Assembly: GCF_028752835.1 (NCBI RefSeq)
Contig: NZ_CP087952.1
Span: 2,974,501-3,038,500 of the forward strand
Length of the DNA: 64,000 bases
Direction of reading: 5' to 3'
Source of the DNA: Desulfosarcina sp. BuS5
GTDB lineage: Bacteria; Desulfobacterota; Desulfobacteria; Desulfobacterales; BuS5
Both the position numbers and the translations under genes were made by a program. The notes under the pieces were generated by a model, which saw only the letters and a list, made by a program, of their open reading frames with translations, was not told the DNA's origin and ran no database searches. Shown piece by piece: positions 26,165-34,368 of this stretch; the stretch's first letter is position 1; each line of letters opens with the position of its first letter.

Positions 26165-26604
26165 TTGCTACTCCATCCGCCTTTATATCGGCCTATGTAT
26201 TCAGTAATCAAGCCGGCATTCTTTGCAGCCATTAACTGTCTCCTATCGGCAGTGACAAAAAGTTCTGCCTGCCATTCTAATGCGCAGGCAACATGCAGGG
26301 AATCCATTGCGCGCAGGAGATTTGTCTCAAGGAGTTTTACTGAACAAGAAATTACAGATGGAGTTACCTGAAGCACTGTTGCATCATGAACATCATCCAT
26401 TAATTGTTTTTTCGCTTTTCGATAATAATGTGGCGACAAAATTTGTTCCCGCAATCTTCGGTTCAGCCCGGAAATGATTTCAGGCACCAAAATAACGCAG
26501 AGAGCCAACTATGAAGCATTCTTCAGAAGTTGATCGACAATATCGCTGCCATGTTCAAGCACATATCTTTTGGCAAAGGCGGAAGAATCAACCAGAAGTT
26601 TCAT
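26161..26604 (-). pseudogene. PIN-domain toxin (VapC-like), nonsense mutation
   Basis: From ATG at 26604 the frame reads MKLLVDSSAFAKRYV...LLKNAS, then TAG (codon 32), then continues in the same frame as LALCVILVPEIISGLNRR to the stop at 26161. The PIN acidic residues are there: Asp6 in LVDSSAF, Glu in VPEI, Asp in AMDSLHVA and Asp in VTADRRQ. The toxin would cleave RNA. The single in-frame stop should inactivate it unless read through or restarted at the TTG directly after. Overlaps the antitoxin stop (ATGA). Confidence 0.85.
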
Positions 26605-26834
26605 ATTTCAGACTCACGCTCTTCTAAAATAGCTGATGACAGCTCGCTCCCATCTATTTGCAAATGAATACCAGATTTTTTCCAGGATGGTGCCCGTCCG
26701 GACCGGTCGAAGAATGGAACTACCTCTGCAACAGGCTTCCCACGTCGTAAAAGTACAAGGGTTTCCCCATGTTCCACCTCGGTTATAAAAATAGATACTT
26801 TTTTTCTGAAATCTGTGAATGTAACTGTTTTCAT
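26601..26834 (-). CDS. Phd/YefM-type antitoxin
   Basis: 77 residues: MKTVTFTDFRKKVSIFITEVEHGETLVLLRRGKPVAEVVPF is the Phd/YefM fold (about 1-42) that binds operator DNA, and the C-terminal tail WKKSGIHLQIDGSELSSAILEERE would wrap the toxin. RBS GAGGAG lies upstream of the ATG. It forms an operon with the PIN gene, translationally coupled. Since the toxin carries a nonsense codon the antitoxin may now be an orphan. Confidence 0.85.
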   Translation of the reverse strand: MKTVTFTDFRKKVSIFITEVEHGETLVLLRRGKPVAEVVPFFDRSGRAPSWKKSGIHLQIDGSELSSAILEERESEI

Positions 26835-26939
26835 AGAATGATCTCCTCAACTGTACATCAAAATGTGCATCCAAAAAGACAGATTGTCAAGATATAATGT
26901 TATATTTTTGGAAAAAATCTCTCAACCCGGGTATTATTC

Positions 26940-27596
26940 TTGTTCATAAACGTATCATCTGATATTAAAAAGATTATGCAAAATTCCGAAAAAGAATCAT
27001 CATTAATTCTTGCATCAAAATCTCCCCGCCGCAGGGAACTTTTAATAAAGGCCGGCCTGACTTTTACTGTAATTCCGAGTTCTTTTGATGAGAGCTCGAT
27101 ATCTGTCTCATCACCTGAAAAATACGTAAAATTTCTTGCAGAAAGTAAAGCATCCGATGTATCAGAAAAATATCCTGAACAATGGGTCATTGGAGCCGAT
27201 ACCATTGTTAAGGCCGGGGATAATATTCTCGGAAAACCGAAATCCGGCCGGGATGCTTTTCGCATGTTAACGCAGTTAAGCGGCCGTTTCCATCATGTCA
27301 TTACCGGATATTCCATATGCTGTAAAAAAAACGGGTATAGTTTTACAGATAGCGTAACAACAGAGGTTATTTTCAAAAACCTGACCAAAAACGAAATAGA
27401 TTGGTATATCGGCACACAAGAACCTTTTGACAAAGCCGGCGCATATGCAATTCAGGGGCTCGCCTCCCGCTTTGTTAAACTTATCAAAGGTTCCTACACA
27501 AATGTTGTCGGCCTGCCTGTGTACGATGTTATTGAAGCACTAAAGGCTCAGCAGGCTCGCTATAATTGTTTGTATAACAGTCTAAATGAGGTATAA
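26940..27596 (+). CDS. maf: Maf nucleotide pyrophosphatase
   Basis: 218 residues. After a leader of about 20 residues come LILASKSPRRRELL (Maf signature), VIPSSFDESS, VIGADTIVKAGDNILGKPKS, GRFHHVITGYSI, WYIGTQEPFDKAGAYAIQGLASRFVKLIKGSYTNVVGLPV. The pattern fits the dTTP/UTP-pyrophosphatase subfamily, house-cleaning enzymes. A shorter start at the Met in KKIMQNSEKESS is possible. It is the first gene of a plus-strand cluster with yggS and queH, now split by a HicBA module. Confidence 0.92.
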   Translation: MFINVSSDIKKIMQNSEKESSLILASKSPRRRELLIKAGLTFTVIPSSFDESSISVSSPEKYVKFLAESKASDVSEKYPEQWVIGADTIVKAGDNILGKPKSGRDAFRMLTQLSGRFHHVITGYSICCKKNGYSFTDSVTTEVIFKNLTKNEIDWYIGTQEPFDKAGAYAIQGLASRFVKLIKGSYTNVVGLPVYDVIEALKAQQARYNCLYNSLNEV

Positions 27597-27598
27597 AA

Positions 27599-27820
27599 AT
27601 GTTCAGAAAACTAACTGCCATTATTGAAAAGGAAGGGGATGGGTATGTTGCTCTTTGTCCGGAAGTTGATGTTGCAAGCCAAGGCGAAACTGTTGGAAAG
27701 GCAAGGATGAATCTAAAAGAAGCATTGGAATTATTTTTTGAAATGGCCTCACCGGAAGAAATTAAATCTCGCTTACACGATGAGGTCTATGTCACTCACG
27801 TGGAGATAGCAGTTGGGTAA
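27599..27820 (+). CDS. hicB: HicB-type antitoxin
   Basis: 73 residues: MFRKLTAIIEKEGDGYVALCPEVDVASQGETVGKARMNLKEAL is the partial RNase H fold of HicB antitoxins (degraded catalytic site), with a short C-terminal tail. It begins 2 bases after the maf stop and overlaps the hicA start by 8 bases. It is the minimal form without a DNA-binding domain. Confidence 0.85.
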   Translation: MFRKLTAIIEKEGDGYVALCPEVDVASQGETVGKARMNLKEALELFFEMASPEEIKSRLHDEVYVTHVEIAVG

Positions 27821-28031
27821 ACTTAATGTTCTACCGGGTAAGGAAGTTTGTCGGATACTCCGGAAACACGGATTTCAGAAAGTTAGAAGAAAAGGAAGTC
27901 ATGTTGTAATGCAGAAGCAAATCATCGGGAGTACAATCACCGTAGTAGTTCCAGATCATAAGGAAATTCGTATGGGAACATTGAAGTCTATAATCCGTCA
28001 ATCTGGTATTAATCGAGCAAATTTTGAATAA
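27813..28031 (+). CDS. hicA: HicA-type mRNA interferase toxin
   Basis: 72 residues from a TTG: GKLNVLPGKEVCRILRKHGFQKVRRKGSHVVMQ carries the double-stranded-RNA-binding-like fold with the catalytic His in KGSHVVM; the ending PDHKEIRMGTLKSIIRQSGI is standard. HicA cleaves mRNA. It lies between maf and yggS in the same direction, so it is either cotranscribed with the housekeeping genes or promoterless. Confidence 0.88.
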   Translation: MGKLNVLPGKEVCRILRKHGFQKVRRKGSHVVMQKQIIGSTITVVVPDHKEIRMGTLKSIIRQSGINRANFE

Positions 28032-28045
28032 AAAAACCGAACCCT

Positions 28046-28750
28046 GTGATAAAGCGAGAAAATATTTTGAAAACAAGATTGAACAGCATTAAAAAAAAAA
28101 TAACAGACGCGGCAGTCTCATGCGGTCGCGATCCGGCGGATATCCGCCTTGTAGCGGTCAGCAAAAGAATACCTGAAAATAAAATCAGAGAGGCTATTGA
28201 AGCCGGAGCTGATATTCTTGGAGAAAATTTTATCCAGGAGGCTCGTGAAAAAACAGATCACCTGTCATCCTGTAATGTATCGTGGCATTTTATAGGCCAC
28301 CTTCAATCGAACAAATCCAAATATGCCGTCAGGATGTTTGATTTTATCCATACTGTGGATTCAATTAAACTTGCGCTGGAAATAAATAAGCGGGCTGAAA
28401 AAATCAATAAAATTCAGAATATTCTGATACAGGTAAATATCAGCGGTGAATTATCCAAATCCGGAGTCGAACCGGAAAAAATAATGGATCTACTGAAGGA
28501 GATAAGCCGCTTAAAGAATATATCCGTCAAAGGTCTTATGACCATGCCTCCTTATTTCAGTAATCCTGAAAAGGCGCGCCCCTTTTTTGCATCCTTACGA
28601 AAACTGCGGGAAGCGATAAAAAAGGAGGATATACCCGGTATTTTCATGGAAGAACTTTCCATGGGGATGACCGGAGATTTTGAAGCTGCAATAGAAGAAG
28701 GGGCAACCCTTGTAAGGATTGGAACTGCAATTTTCGGGAAAAGAGTTTGA
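28046..28750 (+). CDS. yggS: YggS-type PLP homeostasis protein
   Basis: 234 residues from GTG: LVAVSKRIPENKIREAIEAGADILGENFIQEAREK (Lys binds PLP), WHFIGHLQSNKSK, IHTVDS, QVNISGELSKSGV, KGLMTMPPYF and LSMGMTGDFEAAIEEGATLVRIGTAIFGKR. The single-domain, alanine-racemase-like barrel binds pyridoxal phosphate and regulates its level in the cytosol. It overlaps queH by 4 bases. Confidence 0.95.
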   Translation: MIKRENILKTRLNSIKKKITDAAVSCGRDPADIRLVAVSKRIPENKIREAIEAGADILGENFIQEAREKTDHLSSCNVSWHFIGHLQSNKSKYAVRMFDFIHTVDSIKLALEINKRAEKINKIQNILIQVNISGELSKSGVEPEKIMDLLKEISRLKNISVKGLMTMPPYFSNPEKARPFFASLRKLREAIKKEDIPGIFMEELSMGMTGDFEAAIEEGATLVRIGTAIFGKRV

Positions 28751-29286
28751 AGATACTGCTTCATATATGCTGCGCGCCCTGTTCAATATATCCGGTTAAA
28801 ATCCTCAGGAGGGAGGGCCTGGAGGTTTTCGGTTTTTTCTATAACCATAACATCCATCCTTATTCCGAATGTGTCAAAAGGAGGGAGACTCTTGCAGATT
28901 ATGCAGACTCGATTAATCTGCGGGTAATCTATCAAAAAGAGTATAATCTTGAAGAATTCATCAGAAATGTGGTCTTCCGGGAAGCAGACAGATGTTCTTA
29001 CTGTTACCATGACCGCCTGAGATCTGCGGCGCTGATTGCGAAACGAGGCAAGTTTGATTATTTCTCTTCAACCTTGCTCTATAGTAAATTTCAAAAACAC
29101 AAGATGATACAATCAATCGGGCAATCGATAGGAAAATCACTCGGAGTTCCATTCTTATATCTTGATTTCCGTAAGGGATGGAAAGAAGGAATCGAAGAAT
29201 CGAAGTGTCTCGGATTATACAGGCAGCAGTACTGCGGATGTATATACAGTGAAAAAGAAAGGTTTTATAGACTTTCACATAAATAA
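28747..29286 (+). CDS. queH: Epoxyqueuosine reductase QueH
   Basis: 179 residues. The QueH (DUF208) cysteine motifs are present: LLHICCAPCS (about 4-13), CSYCYHDR (about 82-89) and QQYCGCIYS (about 160-168). With its iron-sulfur site it reduces epoxyqueuosine to queuosine in tRNA. The last seven residues (FYRLSHK) and the stop codon are encoded by the end of a MITE (29266-29370), so the native C terminus has been replaced at its very end; all catalytic cysteines precede it. Coupled to yggS by an ATGA overlap. Confidence 0.92.
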   Translation: MKILLHICCAPCSIYPVKILRREGLEVFGFFYNHNIHPYSECVKRRETLADYADSINLRVIYQKEYNLEEFIRNVVFREADRCSYCYHDRLRSAALIAKRGKFDYFSSTLLYSKFQKHKMIQSIGQSIGKSLGVPFLYLDFRKGWKEGIEESKCLGLYRQQYCGCIYSEKERFYRLSHK

Positions 29287-29370
29287 TTTCACTGCATTAT
29301 CAGTCGTCGGAGTATTACAATACGCCTTCCTCCCTCTATCCTTGTGAAATTAATTATCTGAAAGTCTATA
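29266..29370 (+). repeat. TA-type MITE in the 3' end of queH
   Basis: Ends TATAGACTTTCACATAA and TTATCTGAAAGTCTATA. The two ends share the same change (ACTTTCA versus ATTGTCA elsewhere), so they remain complementary. It spans from the last queH codons to the base before the stop codon of the opposite-strand kinase gene, filling the whole space between the two convergent genes. Confidence 0.88.
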
Positions 29371-31407
29371 TTAATCATCGAGAACTTCCCTTATTTTTTG
29401 AGAAAGCTGTTTCAAACCAAATGGCTTCTGAATAAATCCGTTGCATCCCCGGTTCATAATTTTATCAACCTTGCCGTTTGCACTGTATCCGCTGGAGAGG
29501 ATTACTTTTATTCCAGGGGATATATTCCTGAGCGCATCGAATACAGCGCCGCCATTCATATCCGGCATCACCATATCGAGGATAACCAGGTCGGGCTTGA
29601 CGCTGCCGGCTGCCACCTCATTCTCATTGCTGTCCTCACTATCCTCACTATGTGAGTGATTCATTATCTCAATAACCTCTCTCCCGCTGCCGGCAGTTAT
29701 AACCGAATATCCCAAATATTCCAGGATCTCCCGGCCTACTTCGATAATCATATTTTCGTCATCAACAAGAAGAACAGTTTCGTCAGCCTTGACAATATCT
29801 TCGGAAACCACACTTTCTTCTTTAACCTTGTTCTTCGATACAGGCAGGTATATCTGAAACGCAGAGCCTTCACCAGGAGCACTCTTAACATCGATAAAGC
29901 CGTTGTGATTTTTAACTATTCCATAAGCAGAGGCAAGCCCGAGGCCGGATCCACTGCCGACCTCTCTAGTGGTAAAAAAAGGATCAAAGATCCTCTCCAG
30001 GGTCTCAGCATCCATTCCCACTCCGGTATCTTTAACCGTCACACAGGCATATCTTCCGGGATCGACCTTAAAAGGAAAGTTATGATTATCTTTCACTACG
30101 ACATTTCCTGTCTTTATATAGAGTTTTCCGCATCCCGGCATGGCATGTGAGGAATTTATATAAAGATTCAGCACTACCTGCTCTATCTGTCCCTGATCGA
30201 CCTCTACCGGCCAAAGCTCCGGATCATAATTTCCAATAACCGTAATTTCCTTCCTGGTAGGGCTGAACAGATCAACCTGCTTTTTTATGAGTCTGTTGAG
30301 ATTTGTCGTCTTGACCTCATATTTTCCGCCCCTTGAATATTCCAGAAGCTGCCGGGTCAGCTTGGCGCCGTTACTGATGTATTCTTCAATATTTTTAAGT
30401 TTCAGGTAGTTGCTGTCTTCCGGGTTTAAATTCAGAAGCGCAAGGGAAACATTCCCCTGTATTCCCATGAGAAGGTTATTAAAATCATGGGCAATGCCAC
30501 CTGAAAGGGTTCCCACAGCTTCCATTTTCTGGGAATACCTCAGTTGTTCTTCTATTTTTTTATGCTCGGTTACGTCGTTCAGGATGACTATTGTTGTATT
30601 ATTTTCATAATCCTCTACAGGGAGGATATTTATCTCAACCTGATTGCCGTTTAACGGGACTATAAAATAGTCCGGGTCTTCATGCAAATCGGATTTGCTC
30701 TTTCTATCGGATTTGCTCTCTCTGAGGATTCCTATTATTTTATCCTGGTGTTCTTTTTGAAACAGTTCTATAAAATTTAAACTCAGCAGCTTCTCTTCCG
30801 GAATACATGCTAACGAAATTGCAACCGGATTAACAAAAATAATCCTTTCATCTACTGATAGCTCTATAACCCCCTCTGACAGGTACCGCAGAATTCTCTT
30901 ATAATGTCTTCCGGACTGGAGCAGTTCTTTTGAAATTTGGCGCATAGTCATATTTTCATACCCTAAAGTCTTATTTAATAAACCCCTGGACGCCCCAAAA
31001 TCCGGCGAATTTAACAAATCGCTTATATGATTCCTCATTATCTGCACAGGACCTTTGGCAATACAGGCATTTGCTCCAAGACTGATAAAATCAAGATCAT
31101 CCTCAGCCGCAACCGCTGAAAGAATTACGATAAACACAGATTTCATCTCAGGCATATTGCGAATAATGCGACATAACTTTTTCCCGCCGATTCTAGGCAT
31201 TATAAGATCAATAAAAATTATGTCCGGCAGACAAGACTCTAAAACATCGAGCGCAGCAAGTCCGTCTTCGGCAGTGATAACATCATGCCCCATACCTTCA
31301 AGCAGTTTTGTCATAAACTGCAACATTACTGGATGATTATCCACAACCAAAATTTTTTTCATTTCTTTTTCACTGCATACTGTTTTTGAACTTGCTTCCA
31401 TCATCAT
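29371..31407 (-). CDS. Hybrid histidine kinase, REC-PAS-HK-REC
   Basis: About 678 residues from the first ATG of an ATG-ATG-ATG run (an in-frame TTG lies upstream). N-terminal REC domain ([16 protein letters not shown], phospho-Asp in [13 protein letters not shown]). PAS domain with [17 protein letters not shown]. HisKA with His in [17 protein letters not shown]. HATPase_c ([35 protein letters not shown]). C-terminal REC with Asp in [14 protein letters not shown] and Lys in FIQKPF. No membrane segments, so cytoplasmic. The signal and output are unknown. Part of a run of REC proteins. Confidence 0.92.
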   Translation of the reverse strand: MMMEASSKTVCSEKEMKKILVVDNHPVMLQFMTKLLEGMGHDVITAEDGLAALDVLESCLPDIIFIDLIMPRIGGKKLCRIIRNMPEMKSVFIVILSAVAAEDDLDFISLGANACIAKGPVQIMRNHISDLLNSPDFGASRGLLNKTLGYENMTMRQISKELLQSGRHYKRILRYLSEGVIELSVDERIIFVNPVAISLACIPEEKLLSLNFIELFQKEHQDKIIGILRESKSDRKSKSDLHEDPDYFIVPLNGNQVEINILPVEDYENNTTIVILNDVTEHKKIEEQLRYSQKMEAVGTLSGGIAHDFNNLLMGIQGNVSLALLNLNPEDSNYLKLKNIEEYISNGAKLTRQLLEYSRGGKYEVKTTNLNRLIKKQVDLFSPTRKEITVIGNYDPELWPVEVDQGQIEQVVLNLYINSSHAMPGCGKLYIKTGNVVVKDNHNFPFKVDPGRYACVTVKDTGVGMDAETLERIFDPFFTTREVGSGSGLGLASAYGIVKNHNGFIDVKSAPGEGSAFQIYLPVSKNKVKEESVVSEDIVKADETVLLVDDENMIIEVGREILEYLGYSVITAGSGREVIEIMNHSHSEDSEDSNENEVAAGSVKPDLVILDMVMPDMNGGAVFDALRNISPGIKVILSSGYSANGKVDKIMNRGCNGFIQKPFGLKQLSQKIREVLDD

Positions 31408-31465
31408 CCATACCACCAATCTTCATTCTTAAGGAACGAGGACGAAATATAATTTATAAACCCGG

Positions 31466-32386
31466 TCATTTGACCATGTTTCTGCCTTCGTTCTTGGCCT
31501 GATACATGTATTGATCCGCCACGTTGATCAACTCTTCATATCCACACACTTCATAACCTGTTTCGTGGTTAAATTCAGAAACCCCGAAAGAAGCTGTAAT
31601 GGATATAGTCTCTTCCATCGTTTTAACCACCATAGCTTCTACTTTTTTGCGGAGCCTCTCTGCAATAAAGTAAGCCCCGTGAATATCTGTTTCAGGAAGT
31701 ACGACTATAAACTCTTCACCTCCATATCTCCCGATCCAATCCATATTCATCCGGATCGCATTCGAAATTATACGGACCAATTCTTTAAGAACCTGATCGC
31801 CGACGTTGTGGCCGAAAGTATCATTGATTCTTTTAAAATGATCAATATCACAAAAAATAAGAGACAGAGGTTTATTATATCTGATGGCTCTCTTTAATTC
31901 TTTAGGAAGGTGTTGGGAAATGAATGCGCGGTTATAGCTTCCGGTCAGTGAATCTTTTATGGACAATTTCCTTATCTCTTCATTGGCCTTTTTTAAAGAT
32001 TCCTCCAGCCTCAGAAAGCGTATACCTGTGTTCAGCCGCGCGATTAGTTCAGCAGGATTATACGGCTTGCTTATATAATCATCGGCCCCGGCCTCAAGAC
32101 CAGTCACAACCTTTTGTTTCTCATTGTTGGCGGTAACAAGAATAATATAAACATAACTCTGACGATCCACCGCTCTAATTGCCCTGCATAGTTCCTGGCC
32201 GTTCATTTCAGGCATCATCCAGTCTGTAATAATGATCGGGCAAAATTTATTATTGAATTTTTCCATGGCAACGCGGCCGTTTTCAGCAATTATTACTTTA
32301 TGGCCTTCCTGAACAAGAATCTTTTCGAGCATTTTTCCGGAAACAGGATTATCTTCGGCTATAAGAATAGAAAAATTTTGATACAA
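31466..32386 (-). CDS. Response regulator with GGDEF domain
   Basis: 306 residues. REC domain (ILIAEDNPVSGKML; Asp in IIITDWMMPEMNG; Lys in YISKPY) at 1-125, short coiled coil (RFLRLEESLKKANEEIRKL), then GGDEF (about 140-305) with LIFCDIDHFKRINDTFGHNVGD and the active-site loop GRYGGEEF. This should make cyclic di-GMP. The inhibitory RxxD site is not obvious at the usual place. It lies 58 bases beyond the start of the hybrid kinase gene, same strand, so the two likely form an operon. Confidence 0.93.
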   Translation of the reverse strand: MYQNFSILIAEDNPVSGKMLEKILVQEGHKVIIAENGRVAMEKFNNKFCPIIITDWMMPEMNGQELCRAIRAVDRQSYVYIILVTANNEKQKVVTGLEAGADDYISKPYNPAELIARLNTGIRFLRLEESLKKANEEIRKLSIKDSLTGSYNRAFISQHLPKELKRAIRYNKPLSLIFCDIDHFKRINDTFGHNVGDQVLKELVRIISNAIRMNMDWIGRYGGEEFIVVLPETDIHGAYFIAERLRKKVEAMVVKTMEETISITASFGVSEFNHETGYEVCGYEELINVADQYMYQAKNEGRNMVK

Positions 32387-32488
32387 AATTACCTCTGCTA
32401 TCTATCGATAAAATTTCGCTGCGGCTTGTTTAAAGTATAAATCAGTAAACACTGGCATTATTTTATCTATCGGCATTTTAGAAAAAAA

Positions 32489-32521
32489 ACTTTAAAAACT
32501 TTAAAAAACTTTAAAAAGCTT
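32489..32521. repeat. Tandem CTTTAAAAA repeat
   Basis: Four near-identical 9-10-base units (AAACTTTAAAAACTTTAAAA...) between the GGDEF gene and the thiolase gene, in the shared divergent upstream region. Simple AT-rich repeat; no function evident. Confidence 0.6.
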
Positions 32522-32655
32522 ACTGCAATTTATATGCCGCCTTTAAATCACCTAAAAAATACAATAATTGGATTGATTCATTCCCGTTTTATTGTTAAAA
32601 ATTTCATGATGATAAAAACTCGCAATGGCTAATTTATTTAAAAATGAGGTAAAAC

Positions 32656-33918
32656 ATGAAAAAAAGAAAACTCGGCCGGGGTGTGGCCGTAATAGGGGCC
32701 GGAATGACAAAATTCGGCATGTACAAAAACAAAGACTCAAAAGATCTTTTTACCGAAGCCTTTAATGAAACAATTGCATCGGTGGACAAAGGTTTCGATC
32801 CCAATGAAATAGAAGCGTTGTATCTTGGAAATTTCTCCAATGATTTTTTCGTGCATCAAGCACACTGGGCGCCGATGATATCGGATCTGATCGGCCTATC
32901 TCCGAAACCTGCCACCCGAACCGAAGGAGCATGCGCGTCAAGCGCGCTTGCATTCAGAGAAGGCGTTTTTGCAATAGCTTCAGGGTTCTATGATATTGTG
33001 CTGGTAGGCGGAGTTGAAGATATGTCAAAAGTTTCTACTGAAGAGGTTGCCGAAGGTCTGGCCCTGGCGACAGTTCCATATGAAGGGAGGGTCGGTTTTA
33101 CTTTCCCTGGTGTTTTCGGCGTTATAGCAACAGCCTATTTTGCAAAATATGGCGCCTCCCATAGAGATCTTATGAATGTAACTATTAAAAGCCACAACAA
33201 TGCGCCTTTTAATCCCAAGGCCCAGATACCATTTACAATCCGGGATATGATGAATGCAAAAATTGAACGCGCCAAAGCAAAAGGAAGGCCCGCGCCTCAA
33301 TGGAAGGATGAGATAGAGTTCCTGTCCGATCTTTCTGCAAATCCTCCAGTTGCTTGGCCGATGCACCTTTATGACTGCTGCCCTATAAGCGACGGCGCAA
33401 GTTGTATGATCCTTGCCGCCGAAGAGATTGCAGGAAACTTTACAGACAAGCCACTTAAAGTAATCGGTATCGGCCAGGGAAGTGGAAGGGGTTTTCATTC
33501 CGCGAAGTCGCTGACATCATTCGAAGCTACCCAAAATGCCGCAAAAGAGGCTTACGGCATGTCCGGGCTTAAACCTGAAGATATTCAATTTTCCGAAGTG
33601 CACGACTGTTTCTCCATCGCAGAAATTATTCATACTGAAGACCTCGGCTTCTTCAAAAAAGGGGAAGGCTACAAAGCCGTAAGGGATGGCCTGACAAGAT
33701 TGGACGGCCCCATACCGATCAACACTTCCGGCGGCCTGAAGAGCAAGGGGCATCCGGTTGGCGCTACAGGTACATCTCAACTCGTCGAAGTTTGGAAGCA
33801 ATTAAGAAATGAGGCTGGAGAAAGACAGGTCAAGAAAAAAAATCTACGGATCGGAGCGGCTCATAACCTGGGAGGCACCGGAGGCACCTGCACATTCACT
33901 ATCCTGGAAAGGAGATAG
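32656..33918 (+). CDS. Thiolase / acetyl-CoA acetyltransferase-like
   Basis: 420 residues of the SCP2-thiolase type: VAVIGAGMTKFG, nucleophile Cys93 in TEGACASSALA, VLVGGVEDMS, YDCCPISDGASCMIL, EVHDCFSIAE and the C-terminal NTSGGLKSKGHPVGATG (His) and NLGGTGGTCTFTIL (second Cys). Condenses or cleaves acyl-CoA. It overlaps nothing but is 3 bases from the DUF35 gene; such thiolase plus zinc-ribbon OB-fold pairs act together in acyl-CoA metabolism, often in sulfate reducers. The exact substrate is unknown. Confidence 0.92.
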   Translation: MKKRKLGRGVAVIGAGMTKFGMYKNKDSKDLFTEAFNETIASVDKGFDPNEIEALYLGNFSNDFFVHQAHWAPMISDLIGLSPKPATRTEGACASSALAFREGVFAIASGFYDIVLVGGVEDMSKVSTEEVAEGLALATVPYEGRVGFTFPGVFGVIATAYFAKYGASHRDLMNVTIKSHNNAPFNPKAQIPFTIRDMMNAKIERAKAKGRPAPQWKDEIEFLSDLSANPPVAWPMHLYDCCPISDGASCMILAAEEIAGNFTDKPLKVIGIGQGSGRGFHSAKSLTSFEATQNAAKEAYGMSGLKPEDIQFSEVHDCFSIAEIIHTEDLGFFKKGEGYKAVRDGLTRLDGPIPINTSGGLKSKGHPVGATGTSQLVEVWKQLRNEAGERQVKKKNLRIGAAHNLGGTGGTCTFTILERR

Positions 33919-33921
33919 ATA

Positions 33922-34338
33922 ATGGAAAAAAAAATCTTCAGCGATATAGAATATAACAAATATCTTAATAAAAAAAAACTTATGGGATCAAAATGTAAAA
34001 AATGCGGTTCTCTATTTACTCCCCCGAGGCCAATCTGCATCGACTGCTACGGCACGGATATGGAGTGGGTAGAAATGAAAGGCACCGGTAAACTGGCTGC
34101 CTTTACATGTATTTCAATCGGGCCTCCTTTTATGATCGAAGAAGGATTTGACAGAAAACATCCTTATTGTGTCGGCGTGGTCGAGCTGGACGAGGGGACT
34201 AAAGTCGACGCCCGGATTGAGGGGATTGACCCGGCCAGGCCGGAAACCATTAAAGTGGGAATGCCCCTTGCGGTCAAGTACCTTCACAGGAAAAAAAAAG
34301 GAGAAAAGCTTACATATCTGGCATTTGAACCGGTTTAG
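33922..34338 (+). CDS. Zn-ribbon OB-fold protein (DUF35), thiolase partner
   Basis: 138 residues. Rubredoxin-like zinc ribbon with Cys pairs CKKCG and CIDCYG (about 26-46), then the OB-fold acyl-CoA-associated domain (GTGKLAAFTCISIGPPFM ... YCVGVVELDEGTKVDARI). DUF35 proteins bind the partner thiolase and help channel acyl-CoA between active sites. Full length, and coupled with the upstream thiolase. Confidence 0.92.
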   Translation: MEKKIFSDIEYNKYLNKKKLMGSKCKKCGSLFTPPRPICIDCYGTDMEWVEMKGTGKLAAFTCISIGPPFMIEEGFDRKHPYCVGVVELDEGTKVDARIEGIDPARPETIKVGMPLAVKYLHRKKKGEKLTYLAFEPV

Positions 34339-34368
34339 GGAATGATAGGGCGGATATGGAATCCGCCC

